Shown: piece by piece, positions 16,892-25,439 of the stretch
Numbering within the stretch: position 1 is the first letter of the stretch
Layout of the letters: every line of letters starts with the position of its first letter
Assembly (NCBI RefSeq): GCF_003477995.1
Contig: NZ_QUEM01000001.1
Location: 186,001 to 250,000 of the forward strand
DNA length: 64,000 bases
Reading direction: 5' to 3'
Source: Bacteroides sp. OF04-15BH
Lineage (GTDB): Bacteria > Bacteroidota > Bacteroidia > Bacteroidales > Bacteroidaceae
Notes under the pieces: generated by a model
The model's database searches: none
What the model saw: only the letters and a program-made list of their open reading frames with translations
Told to the model about the DNA's origin: nothing
Translations under genes and position numbers: made by a program

Positions 16892-18136
16892 ATGGATCGT
16901 CCTATATCTCCTGTTGAAATCAGAAAACGGCGCATCAAGATTGCGCTTTCCGTAGTTTTGGGTGTTGCTGTATTGGTCGGTGCGGTTCTTTGGATCAGCG
17001 GCCAGCTTCAAACCGGTGTCAAGCAAACGTCTTTGGTCTTTTATACAGTAGATTCCGGCACTATCGAAACCGGCGTCAGCGCTTATGGTAAGGTAGTGCC
17101 GGCTTTCGAAGAACGTATCACTTCGCCGGTAGGCTCGCGCATTATGGAAGTGTATGCCCGTGTCGGGGACACGGTAGAGGTGGGCACTCCGTTGCTGCGA
17201 CTCGATTTGCAAAGCATCGAAAACGATTATAAGAAACTGCTGGACGAGGAAAAGATGAAATGTTATCAGCTGGAGCAACAGTTGGGTAATGACAAGATTT
17301 ATCTGAACGACCTGGATATGCAGATCCGGATTGCCGAAATGAAACTGGATCGCATGAAGGTGGACTGGAGCAATGAGCGCTATCTGGACAGTCTGGGATC
17401 GGGTACTGCCGATCAGGTGCGCCAGGCCGAGCTTTCTTATACGACCAGCCGCATGGAGCTGGAGCAGTTGCGTCAGAAAGTGGAGAACGAGCGTCAGGCA
17501 CGCCGCACCGAACTGAAGATAAAGCAGCTGGATCTGGAGATTTTCCGTCGGTCCATGGAAGAGAAGCGGCGTACGCTGGAGGATGCCCGCATCCGTTCTC
17601 CGCGCCAGGCAGTGCTTACTTTTGTAAATACACAGATAGGAGCCCAGGTGGCACAAGGCGAAGAAGTGGCCGTAGTGTCCGATCTGAGTCATTTCCGGAT
17701 TGAGGGCAGTCTGTCCGATACCTATGCCGATTTAATAAGAGTTGGAGCCAAAGTGTTGGTTAAGGTTAATGATCAGGTATTTCCCGGCATGGTATCCGGT
17801 GTAACTCCGTTGAGCGACAATGGGATGATTTCTTTTTCCGTACAGTTGGACGATAAAGTATCATCCCGTTTGCGCCCGGGAGTGAAGGCCGACCTGTATG
17901 TGGTGCATGCCGTGCGTGAGAACGCCATACGTATGGCCAATGCCTCGTTCTATACGGGCCCCGGAGAATATCAGCTGTTTGTGCAGGATGGTGATGAACT
18001 GGTGCGTCGCAGAGTACGGTTGGGAGAATGTGACTTTGACCATGTGGAAGTGCTCGACGGACTGAAGGAGGGCGAACGTGTGGTGGTGAGCGACCTGAGT
18101 TCTTATAAGGATAAGATGGTTCTGAAAATACGCTGA
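16892..18136 (+). CDS. Periplasmic adaptor (HlyD/MacA-type membrane fusion protein)
   Basis: A 414-residue adaptor linking inner-membrane permeases to an outer-membrane duct. It starts MDRPISPVEIRKRRIK, followed by one transmembrane helix (IALSVVLGVAVLVGAVLWI), a first beta strand pair (VDSGTIETGVSAYGKVVPAF), the lipoyl half-motif VGSRIMEVYARVGDTVEVGTP, a long coiled-coil hairpin (about residues 105-235, rich in Lys, Glu and Gln), the closing lipoyl part (LTFVNTQIGAQVAQGEEV) and a C-terminal beta-barrel. The start at 16892 is chosen because the sigma-54 promoter would begin transcription downstream of 16859. It is the first gene of the efflux operon. Confidence 0.88.
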   Translation: MDRPISPVEIRKRRIKIALSVVLGVAVLVGAVLWISGQLQTGVKQTSLVFYTVDSGTIETGVSAYGKVVPAFEERITSPVGSRIMEVYARVGDTVEVGTPLLRLDLQSIENDYKKLLDEEKMKCYQLEQQLGNDKIYLNDLDMQIRIAEMKLDRMKVDWSNERYLDSLGSGTADQVRQAELSYTTSRMELEQLRQKVENERQARRTELKIKQLDLEIFRRSMEEKRRTLEDARIRSPRQAVLTFVNTQIGAQVAQGEEVAVVSDLSHFRIEGSLSDTYADLIRVGAKVLVKVNDQVFPGMVSGVTPLSDNGMISFSVQLDDKVSSRLRPGVKADLYVVHAVRENAIRMANASFYTGPGEYQLFVQDGDELVRRRVRLGECDFDHVEVLDGLKEGERVVVSDLSSYKDKMVLKIR

Positions 18137-18214
18137 GGCTGCTGTCTGAAGGCAGACCGGTTTTTCTGTGAGTATTTTCCGGTAAAGTAATATAATGGAA
18201 TAGAAAAAAAGAAC

Positions 18215-19513
18215 ATGATAAAAAGTTATTGGAAACAAACATGGGCCTTGCTGTGGCAGAACAAGCTTTTCGGAGGGCTTTATCTGATCGGGACGGCACT
18301 GCCGGTCACGATGACGATGATTGTAGTGATGTATTTTCATCTGCTGACGGCTCCCGTTTACCCGGAGTTGAATCGCGACCGGCTTTATGAGGTGCGCGCA
18401 GTAAAGACTTATAATGCCGACGGGGTGCTGACCAGTGGCGGTTACTGTTCGGAAGCTATGGTTCGCCAGTGGTTTTATCCGTTACGTTCGGCCGGAAAGG
18501 TTACGGCCATTTATACGTATAACCGTAATCTGAATGACTGGCTTCAACTTGCAGACGGAAAGAGTGAGCTGAAGGTACATACGAAATATACGGATCCGAA
18601 TTTTTTTCAGGTATTCGATTTTGATTTTGTAGCCGGTGCTCCGTTCTCCTGGTCCGATTTGGAGAGCGCCCGTCCCTGTGGAGTGTTGTCCGCTTCCATG
18701 GCCCGTCGTCTGTTCGGTACGGAGCAGGCTGTAGGCAAGCGCTTTACCATGAATTATATAGACTATACGGTTACGGGGGTGGTACGCGATGCCAGTAGTC
18801 TTACTCCGACAAGTTTTGCCCAGATCTGGCTGCCTTATACCCATGTTCCGGGTTATGGAAACTATCAGGAAGTCGGTTCCGGCGGGTTCACCACAGTCTT
18901 TCGGGTGCAAGACGAGAAGCAGGCACGGCAGTTGCAGGCCGATGTCCGTGATCTGGTGCGCCGGTATAATGTGCTGCATGCCGATGAGAAACGGTTGGAA
19001 GTTGATTTGCCGATGCCTGTATGGAAACGGAATCTGGTTCCGGGAAACATGGAAGTCGATTTGCCGGCGATGATCCGTTTTTGGGGCGGACTGCTTCTGG
19101 CCTTTCTGATTGTTCCGGCCGTGAATCTGGGAGGTATGATTTCGGGACGCATGGACACCCGTTTGCCGGAATTGGGTATCAGCCGTGCTTTCGGAGCCGG
19201 AAGGGGATATCTGTTGCGTCGGGTAGTGCGTGAGAATCTGCTCATGACTTTAGCCGGAGGATTGTTGGGTCTGGTGCTTTCCTGGATGCTGTTGGGATGG
19301 GGGCACGACTGGATTATCGGTCTGTTCGACACCTACGGCCTCATGCAGGTAGAGAATGAAGAGATGCTGGTTACTCCGGCCATGCTGTTCTCGCCGGTAC
19401 TTTTCCTGGCTGCCTTTCTGTTCTGCCTGCTGCTTAATCTGGCTTCGGCGCTCATTCCGGCCTGGCGGGCTTTGCGTGTGCCGATTGTGCAGGCGCTTTA
19501 TGAAAAGAAATGA
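18215..19513 (+). CDS. MacB/FtsX-type ABC permease, type A, pair 1
   Basis: A 432-residue permease without a fused ATPase. Layout: first transmembrane helix near residues 22-44 (LIGTALPVTMTMIVVMY), a large periplasmic MacB_PCD-like domain to about residue 280, then three FtsX-domain helices. Family markers are SMARRLFGTEQAVGKRF in the periplasmic domain, the cytoplasmic LPELGISRAFGAGRGYLLR coupling segment, and the C-terminal LASALIPAWRALRVPIVQAL. It is followed 46 bases later by its type B partner, giving a LolC/LolE-like heterodimer. It lies 78 bases downstream of the adaptor gene. Substrate unknown. Confidence 0.88.
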   Translation: MIKSYWKQTWALLWQNKLFGGLYLIGTALPVTMTMIVVMYFHLLTAPVYPELNRDRLYEVRAVKTYNADGVLTSGGYCSEAMVRQWFYPLRSAGKVTAIYTYNRNLNDWLQLADGKSELKVHTKYTDPNFFQVFDFDFVAGAPFSWSDLESARPCGVLSASMARRLFGTEQAVGKRFTMNYIDYTVTGVVRDASSLTPTSFAQIWLPYTHVPGYGNYQEVGSGGFTTVFRVQDEKQARQLQADVRDLVRRYNVLHADEKRLEVDLPMPVWKRNLVPGNMEVDLPAMIRFWGGLLLAFLIVPAVNLGGMISGRMDTRLPELGISRAFGAGRGYLLRRVVRENLLMTLAGGLLGLVLSWMLLGWGHDWIIGLFDTYGLMQVENEEMLVTPAMLFSPVLFLAAFLFCLLLNLASALIPAWRALRVPIVQALYEKK

Positions 19514-19559
19514 TTCGGAAATCTATCAGAAACATGAAAACATTAAAACGATATAGCTT

Positions 19560-20825
19560 ATGTTACGCATGATATTTAAAATGCTGTGGGCCCGAAAAAG
19601 ACGCTACGGATGGCTGCTTACCGAACTGGTATTGGTCACGATGATTGTCTGGGTGCTGCTTGACCCCTTGGTCGTACTGTTGTCCATAGAGTCCATGCCC
19701 AATGGTTTTGATGAACGGAACCTTTATCGGGTGGTTCTTGCGGATTACAACGGTCGCTCTTCCCGTTTTCGCTCCGAAGAGATGCATCCGGTGAAGGCCC
19801 GCGAAAACCGATGGAGCCAGCTCCGCAGGATTCGTGCTTACCCGGGAGTGGAGTCGGCCACGTTCTTTGGCAATACCGGTCCGTTCTGGGTAAGTTCCTA
19901 TTATCTGCGCTTTCAGAAAGATACTCTGGTGACCGATGCCTGGGTTATGGAGGTCGTACCCGGTTCGGATTATTTTCAGACACTGCGCTTCACCGAGGTG
20001 GGAGGACAGACCAATGAACAGCTGGACCGTCTGTTGCAGGGCGAACCTTTTGAGCAGCCCGACCGGGTGGTGTTGAGTGATGCCGCCTTTCCCGGGCAAT
20101 CGGCACGCGGCCTGAATGATACGGTGAACCAGCATCAGGTGGTCGGCACAACGGCGCTGGTGCGCATGCGTGTAGGAGGAGTTCCGATGCCGGTCACTTC
20201 GCGCCTGACTTATCCGAGCGGTCAGAGTATTCTGTTCCGGGTACGTGACGGAATAGACGAAGACAAGTTTCTGCCCGCCTTTACCGAATGGGCCCGGAAC
20301 AATCTGCAAGTCGGCAATTCTTATGTACGCAGTGTGCAATCGTTCCGTGATTTCATGCACGAGGATGGCGATGAGGTAAGGCAAAACCTTCGGGTGCGTA
20401 CCATATTGGCGGGCTTCTTCCTGTTCTTCCTTTTTATGGGAGTAACCGGTACTTTCTGGATGCAGACCCGCAGTCGGCGCGAGGAGATAGGTATTCTGAA
20501 AAGCTTTGGTGCCACACGGGGCATAATTGTCCGCTCCCTGTTGGCCGAAGGTGTTATTCTGGCAACTCTGGCCGTGATTATCGGCTGTCTCCTTTATTTG
20601 CAGTATGCCATGAAAGAAGGACTTTACAACCCATTGGGAAATAATGGAAACAATATCTATACGCTTTATTCGGGGCGTTTCTGGTTTGAGTATTTCAAGA
20701 CCCATTTTACGGTTATCTCTCTGATCACCTGGGTACTGTTACAGCTGGTTGTTTGTCTGGGCATTTGGATACCGGCACGGAACCTCAGCCGTATACCTCC
20801 GACCGAAGCCTTGCATGAAGACTAA
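19560..20825 (+). CDS. MacB/FtsX-type ABC permease, type B, pair 1
   Basis: A 421-residue permease of the second type. It opens MLRMIFKMLWARKRRYGWLL with the first helix near residues 20-40, then a periplasmic domain containing the type B marker NGFDERNLYRVVLADY and the PGVESATFF segment. Three FtsX helices follow, with coupling segment EEIGILKSFGATRGIIVRSL, and the protein ends RIPPTEALHED, a C-terminus shared in variant form by all five type B proteins. The ATPase gene follows after 70 bases. Confidence 0.88.
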   Translation: MLRMIFKMLWARKRRYGWLLTELVLVTMIVWVLLDPLVVLLSIESMPNGFDERNLYRVVLADYNGRSSRFRSEEMHPVKARENRWSQLRRIRAYPGVESATFFGNTGPFWVSSYYLRFQKDTLVTDAWVMEVVPGSDYFQTLRFTEVGGQTNEQLDRLLQGEPFEQPDRVVLSDAAFPGQSARGLNDTVNQHQVVGTTALVRMRVGGVPMPVTSRLTYPSGQSILFRVRDGIDEDKFLPAFTEWARNNLQVGNSYVRSVQSFRDFMHEDGDEVRQNLRVRTILAGFFLFFLFMGVTGTFWMQTRSRREEIGILKSFGATRGIIVRSLLAEGVILATLAVIIGCLLYLQYAMKEGLYNPLGNNGNNIYTLYSGRFWFEYFKTHFTVISLITWVLLQLVVCLGIWIPARNLSRIPPTEALHED

Positions 20826-20895
20826 AGCGTTTCCTGAAGATTCATCAAAAAAGAAATGATCATATTAGAACAAACAAACTTTAAAAAATAAGATT

Positions 20896-21573
20896 ATGAG
20901 CAACATGATTCAATTGACCGGTATCAACAAGATTTACCGTACGAACGAGATCGAAACACAGGCATTGGAAAACGTAAACCTGAGTGTGGAAAAAGGAGAG
21001 TTTCTGAGTGTGATGGGACCATCCGGTTGCGGCAAATCCACTTTGCTGAACATTATCGGTTTGCTGGATAACCCTACCAGCGGTACTCTGGAACTGGGAG
21101 GCACGCTGATTACACCGAAGATGAGTGATCGCGAACAGGCTGCTTTCCGTAACCGTACTCTGGGCTTTGTATTCCAGTCTTTCCACCTGATCAATACACT
21201 TAATGTGCTCGACAATGTAGAGCTTCCGTTGCTATTCCGTAAGATGTCCGGCAGCGAGCGTACCCGTCGTGCTAAAGAAGTACTGGAGCGCGTGGGATTG
21301 AGCCACCGTATGCGTCACATGCCTTCGCAGCTTTCCGGCGGACAGTGTCAGCGTGTGGCCATCGCCCGTGCCATTATCGGTAATCCCGAAATCATTCTGG
21401 CCGATGAGCCGACGGGTAATCTGGATTCCAAGATGGGAGCCGAGGTTATGGACATCCTTTGCCGTTTGAACAAGGAAGACGGACGTACCATCGTCATGGT
21501 AACGCACAATGAGGAGCAGGCTCGTCTTTCTTCACGCACCATCCATTTCTTCGACGGTCGTCAGATAGACTGA
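20896..21573 (+). CDS. ABC transporter ATPase, LolD/MacB/FtsE type
   Basis: The only ATPase gene in the ten-permease cluster, 225 residues. Walker A GPSGCGKST is at residues 41-49, the Q-loop is FVFQSFHLI, the signature [14 protein letters not shown] starts at 146, Walker B IILADEP has Glu171, the D-loop is GNLDS and the H-loop is MVTHNEEQA. The QSFHLINTLNVLDNVELPL stretch is typical of LolD/MacB-type ATPases driving mechanotransmission rather than classical transport. It sits between permease pair 1 and pair 2 and must either serve all five pairs or leave four without a local motor. Confidence 0.93.
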   Translation: MSNMIQLTGINKIYRTNEIETQALENVNLSVEKGEFLSVMGPSGCGKSTLLNIIGLLDNPTSGTLELGGTLITPKMSDREQAAFRNRTLGFVFQSFHLINTLNVLDNVELPLLFRKMSGSERTRRAKEVLERVGLSHRMRHMPSQLSGGQCQRVAIARAIIGNPEIILADEPTGNLDSKMGAEVMDILCRLNKEDGRTIVMVTHNEEQARLSSRTIHFFDGRQID

Positions 21574-21601
21574 CTTTACCTTAACTAAATATATAGTGAC
21601 C

Positions 21602-21768
21602 ATGATAAAACGATATATCAAACAGACGTGGGCCATGCTGCGGCAGCATAAGCTGTTCGGCGCGCTCTACATCATCGGTACGGCTATCCCGATAGCATTG
21701 ACGATGATCGTCATCACCTTCCAGTATATCCGGGTGGGATCCATCTATCCGGAGGAGCACCGTGATGA
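21602..21768 (+). repeat. Near-identical 5' block shared by three type A permease genes, copy 1
   Basis: The first ~167 bases encode the N-terminal tail and first transmembrane helix. They align without gaps to 24165-24331 and 26734-26900. This copy differs at a modest number of positions, whereas copies 2 and 3 differ at only about four. Confidence 0.75.
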
Positions 21769-22885
21769 GGTATGGATTACCAATCGGGCTTATACCCAGA
21801 GTGGAATGCGTTGGATTAATTTATGGGTGGTGAAAGAATGGTTTTACCCCATGAAGGGCATACAGGCTGCAACAGCTTTTCGGAACGATACTGAAGCTCA
21901 GGTCTTGTTGCCCGACAGTAAGGCGAGTATGCAGGTTCTGAGTAAATTGACCGATCCGGGATTTTTCAAAGTGTTTGATTTTGATTTTCTGGCCGGCAAG
22001 TCTTTTACGGAAGCCGATCTGGCGAATGGTAACTTTCGTGCCGTGATTACCGCTTCTCTTTCACGTCGTCTGTTTGGTACAGAACAGGCTGTAGGGAAAA
22101 CATTTGCGATGAATCAGATCCGTTTTACTGTGGCGGGAGTCGTGCGCGATGTAAGTGCGCTGACACCGCTTACCTGTGCCCAGGTGTATGTGCCCTATAG
22201 TTGTTTTCCGGAGGATGGAAATGCCATGCGCCGGGATAATGTGATGGGGGATTATACGGTTTGTATGCGGATCCCTTCGGGAAATGGAGCTGCGGTACAG
22301 GCTAATGTAGAAGAACGGAACCGTCTGTTCCAGCAGATGCATCAGATAAAGGCACCCAATTACAGTTATGTGCAGCCGCCTTGTCCGTTGTGGAAATACA
22401 ATGTGAACAATCAATCCATGGATCAAGATGATAACGTCAGCAAGGCACTTCGCCTTTTTGGAGGATTGGTGCTTGTATTTCTGTTGGTTCCGGCTCTGAA
22501 TCTGAGCGGTATGATTTCCAGCCGTATGGAAGGACGTTTGCCAGAGATGGGAATTTACAAGGCTTTTGGAGCTACCCGTCGTTATCTGTTGGGACAGGTG
22601 TTGGGCGAGAATCTCGTATTGACTCTTTTGGGTGGACTGGTAGGGCTGTTGCTTGCCTGGAGTGTTTTGGTTTGGGGCCGTAGCTGGATTTACAGTTTTA
22701 TCTTTCCCGATGTCTATCTGCTGAATGGTCCGGATGTGCTGGTTACGGTGGAGATGTTGTTCTCGCCCTGGGTATTCCTGTCCGCATTCCTGATTTGTGT
22801 GGTGTTGAATGTGGCTTCAGCCCTGATTCCGGCATGGAATTCTTTGCGCTCGGAAATAGTCTATTCGTTGAACCAGAAAAAGTAA
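21602..22885 (+). CDS. MacB/FtsX-type ABC permease, type A, pair 2
   Basis: A 427-residue type A permease starting MIKRYIKQTWAMLRQHKLFG. The ATG at 21602 is preferred over a GTG at 21596 because all close paralogues begin with this sequence. First helix near residues 22-44, then the periplasmic domain with SLSRRLFGTEQAVGKTFAM, then three FtsX helices. The coupling segment is LPEMGIYKAFGATRRYLLG and the end is SEIVYSLNQKK. The first ~165 nucleotides are nearly the same as in pairs 3 and 4, while the periplasmic domain differs much more. Its stop is 4 bases before the type B partner. Confidence 0.88.
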   Translation: MIKRYIKQTWAMLRQHKLFGALYIIGTAIPIALTMIVITFQYIRVGSIYPEEHRDEVWITNRAYTQSGMRWINLWVVKEWFYPMKGIQAATAFRNDTEAQVLLPDSKASMQVLSKLTDPGFFKVFDFDFLAGKSFTEADLANGNFRAVITASLSRRLFGTEQAVGKTFAMNQIRFTVAGVVRDVSALTPLTCAQVYVPYSCFPEDGNAMRRDNVMGDYTVCMRIPSGNGAAVQANVEERNRLFQQMHQIKAPNYSYVQPPCPLWKYNVNNQSMDQDDNVSKALRLFGGLVLVFLLVPALNLSGMISSRMEGRLPEMGIYKAFGATRRYLLGQVLGENLVLTLLGGLVGLLLAWSVLVWGRSWIYSFIFPDVYLLNGPDVLVTVEMLFSPWVFLSAFLICVVLNVASALIPAWNSLRSEIVYSLNQKK

Positions 22886-22889
22886 GTTT

Positions 22890-24146
22890 ATGATACGTTT
22901 GGCATTGAAAAATATATGGGCCCGTAAAAAAAGAAGTGGTTGGCTGCTGGCCGAGCTGGTTGCCGTCGCTATCATATTGTGTCATCTGATGGACCCTCTG
23001 ATTGTACAGACTTATGTGAACAGTTTGCCGGATGGTTATGATTCGGAAAACCTTTACCGTGTGGCCATCAAGGAATATGAGCCAGTTTCGATACGTTTCG
23101 ATATGGATGCGGCGGGAGATGAGGTGCGGGAGAATAACATGTGGCACATCCGTGATCGGGTGGCCCGTTATCCCGGTGTCGAATCCGCTACATTTCAGAT
23201 AGGTAATGAAACTCCGGGGAGCACCACTATGAATATATCAGCTATTTGGTGGACCGATTCTTTGAAAGTGTCTGTGTTTTGTATCGGCTTTGTTCCCCAA
23301 AGTGATTATTTTACCACTTTCCGTTATCAGACTGTAGGAGGGCCTTCGCCGCAGCAGCTTGACCGGATGGAACTTAAAGGTCGTGAACATATTCTTACGG
23401 AGACTTACATGCCCGATGGACCGATTTTTGGGCGGACGCTTAAAGACTTATTGGGAATATCTGACGAACCTGTGATCGCCACCCTGCTTCCGGTTAAGAT
23501 CAATATGAATATTCCGCCTCAGCAGGTTCAGTTTGAGAAAAGGAATGCACGTAATGCAAAGGCTATCGTTTTCCGTCTGCGTGATGATGTTGATCCGGAT
23601 GAGTTTCTGGCAGATTTCCGTGAGTGGGCCGATAAGAATTTGCAAGTGGGAAATTACTATGTGAGTCGCGTAGATTCCTATCAGAACTTCATCAAGTACA
23701 GTACTACGTATGTTGAGAAAGATTATTTGCAGAAGATGATTCTGGCCTGCTTCTTCCTGTTCTGTATCTTCTTTGGCGTTTCGGGAACCTTCTGGATGCA
23801 GACCCGTAGCCGGTGCGAGGAAATCGGTATTCTGAAAAGTTTCGGTGCCACTTCCGGACGTATCCTGCGTCTTTTTCTGTTCGAGGGACTCGGTCTGGTT
23901 ACGGTGGCGGTTCTGTTGGGTTGTGTGATTTATCTGCAGTATGCCATGCATTCAGGGCTTTACATGCCTGAAAATATGTGTTGCAGTCCTTACGTGCACT
24001 ATTGGTTTGAGTCTTTCAAGGAGCATTTCCTGATTGTTTCGGGCGTGGTCTGGTTGCTGATGGTTCTGATTGTCAGTTTCGGCATTTATGTTCCGATGTG
24101 GGGTATCAGTCGGATAGCACCGACAGAGGCGTTGCACGAAGAGTAA
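22890..24146 (+). CDS. MacB/FtsX-type ABC permease, type B, pair 2
   Basis: A 418-residue type B permease starting MIRLALKNIWARKKRSGWLL. First helix near residues 18-38, type B marker DGYDSENLYRVAIKEY, periplasmic PGVESATFQI, then FtsX helices around the coupling segment EEIGILKSFGATSGRILRLF and the end ISRIAPTEALHEE. The 120 bases at 23775-23894, covering the coupling region, are identical to the pair 3 gene. It probably forms a heterodimer with the type A protein four bases upstream. Confidence 0.88.
   Translation: MIRLALKNIWARKKRSGWLLAELVAVAIILCHLMDPLIVQTYVNSLPDGYDSENLYRVAIKEYEPVSIRFDMDAAGDEVRENNMWHIRDRVARYPGVESATFQIGNETPGSTTMNISAIWWTDSLKVSVFCIGFVPQSDYFTTFRYQTVGGPSPQQLDRMELKGREHILTETYMPDGPIFGRTLKDLLGISDEPVIATLLPVKINMNIPPQQVQFEKRNARNAKAIVFRLRDDVDPDEFLADFREWADKNLQVGNYYVSRVDSYQNFIKYSTTYVEKDYLQKMILACFFLFCIFFGVSGTFWMQTRSRCEEIGILKSFGATSGRILRLFLFEGLGLVTVAVLLGCVIYLQYAMHSGLYMPENMCCSPYVHYWFESFKEHFLIVSGVVWLLMVLIVSFGIYVPMWGISRIAPTEALHEE
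23775..23894 (+). repeat. 120-bp block identical between two type B permease genes, copy 1
   Basis: Base-for-base identical to 26316-26435 over 120 positions, including third codon positions. It encodes the first FtsX-domain helix end and the cytoplasmic coupling loop. The flanking periplasmic coding sequence is far more diverged. This suggests recent exchange between the copies. Confidence 0.85.
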
Positions 24147-24164
24147 TATATAAAGATAACGAAT

Positions 24165-24331
24165 ATGATAAAACGATATATCAAACAGACGTGGGCCATG
24201 CTGAAGCAGCACAAGCTGTTCGGTTCGCTCTACATCATCGGTACGGCTATTCCGGTAGCGCTGACGATGATTGTCATCACCTTTCAGTATATCCGGGTGG
24301 GATCCATCTATCCGGAGGAGCACCGCGATGA
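24165..24331 (+). repeat. Near-identical 5' block of type A permease genes, copy 2
   Basis: About 97-98% identical by eye to 26734-26900 (four differences seen) and more distantly to 21602-21768. The similarity drops sharply once the periplasmic domain begins. Confidence 0.78.
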
Positions 24332-25436
24332 GCTGTGGATAACCAATTGGGCCGGTTATGGAGAGCAAAGGAATGAAATCAGTCTGAATATTGTGAAAGA
24401 ATGGTTTTATCCGTTGCATGATGTAAAGAGTGTAACAGCCATGCGGAAAAAAGGAGAACCGATACTTCTGCCGGATGGCAAGACCTGTATACAGGTCCAG
24501 AGCATGATGACCGATCCCGGATTCTTCCGGGTGTTCGATTTTGATTTTCTGTCCGGAAAGTCTTTCACACAAACAGATCTGAATAACGGTAATTATTGTG
24601 CGGTCATTTCTGCTTCCCTATCCAGAAGTTTGTTTGGTACGGAGCAGTCGGTGGGTAAAACGTTTGTGATGAATTATGTACGCTTTACGGTGTCCGGTGT
24701 CGTGCGTGATGCGAGTGCTCTTACTCCCTTGACCTATGCTCAAGTTTATATTCCTTACAGCTGTTTCCCGGATTCGAGAGATAATCAGAGTTCGGATCAG
24801 CTGTTGGGGTCTTATAAAGTCTGTATGCGTATCCCTTCGGGGAAGTCTGCTTCGGTACATGCGCAAATAGAGCAGCACAACCGCCAGTACCAGTTGATGT
24901 ATCGGCACGACGGTTTTGTGTCTCCTCCCTGTCCGATATGGCGGTATAATGTGAATAGCCAGCTGATGGAATATGAGGAGGATGCCAGTGATAAGGCACT
25001 CCGCCTTTTTGGTGGACTGATTCTTGTTTTCCTGCTGGTGCCGGCCTTAAATCTCAGCGGTATGATTTCCGGCCGTATGGAAGGTCGTTTGCCTGAAATG
25101 GGCATCTATAAGGCTTTTGGAGCAACGCGCCGTTATCTGTTGGGACGGGTTTTGAGTGAGAATCTGGTGCTTACCATTTGGGGCGGTCTGGTTGGATTGC
25201 TGTTTGCCTGGAGTGTTCTGGTTTGGGGGCGTAACTGGATATTCGGATTTATCTTTCCCGACATTTATCTGTATCATACTCCGGACATACTGGTTACCGC
25301 GCAAATGCTGTTTTCACCTTGGGTATTCCTGTCGGCGTTTCTGGTCTGTGTGGTCCTGAATGTGGCCTCGGCTTTGATTCCGGTATGGAACTCCCTGCGT
25401 TCGGAAATTGTTTATTCATTAAATCAGAAAAAGTAG
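24165..25436 (+). CDS. MacB/FtsX-type ABC permease, type A, pair 3
   Basis: A 423-residue type A permease, MIKRYIKQTWAMLKQHKLFG at the start. It has the same layout as pair 2: helix 1, periplasmic domain (SLSRSLFGTEQSVGKTFVM marker, CFPDSRDNQSSDQLLG variable loop), three FtsX helices, coupling segment LPEMGIYKAFGATRRYLLG and end SEIVYSLNQKK. It is the closest relative of pair 2 at both ends, with greater divergence between. Its stop is 3 bases before the type B partner, implying coupled translation. Confidence 0.88.
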   Translation: MIKRYIKQTWAMLKQHKLFGSLYIIGTAIPVALTMIVITFQYIRVGSIYPEEHRDELWITNWAGYGEQRNEISLNIVKEWFYPLHDVKSVTAMRKKGEPILLPDGKTCIQVQSMMTDPGFFRVFDFDFLSGKSFTQTDLNNGNYCAVISASLSRSLFGTEQSVGKTFVMNYVRFTVSGVVRDASALTPLTYAQVYIPYSCFPDSRDNQSSDQLLGSYKVCMRIPSGKSASVHAQIEQHNRQYQLMYRHDGFVSPPCPIWRYNVNSQLMEYEEDASDKALRLFGGLILVFLLVPALNLSGMISGRMEGRLPEMGIYKAFGATRRYLLGRVLSENLVLTIWGGLVGLLFAWSVLVWGRNWIFGFIFPDIYLYHTPDILVTAQMLFSPWVFLSAFLVCVVLNVASALIPVWNSLRSEIVYSLNQKK

Positions 25437-25439
25437 GTT

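Noticed and set aside
19563..20705. Minus-strand open frame of 380 codons
   Set aside because: Antisense to a permease with all expected motifs; a by-product of codon bias.
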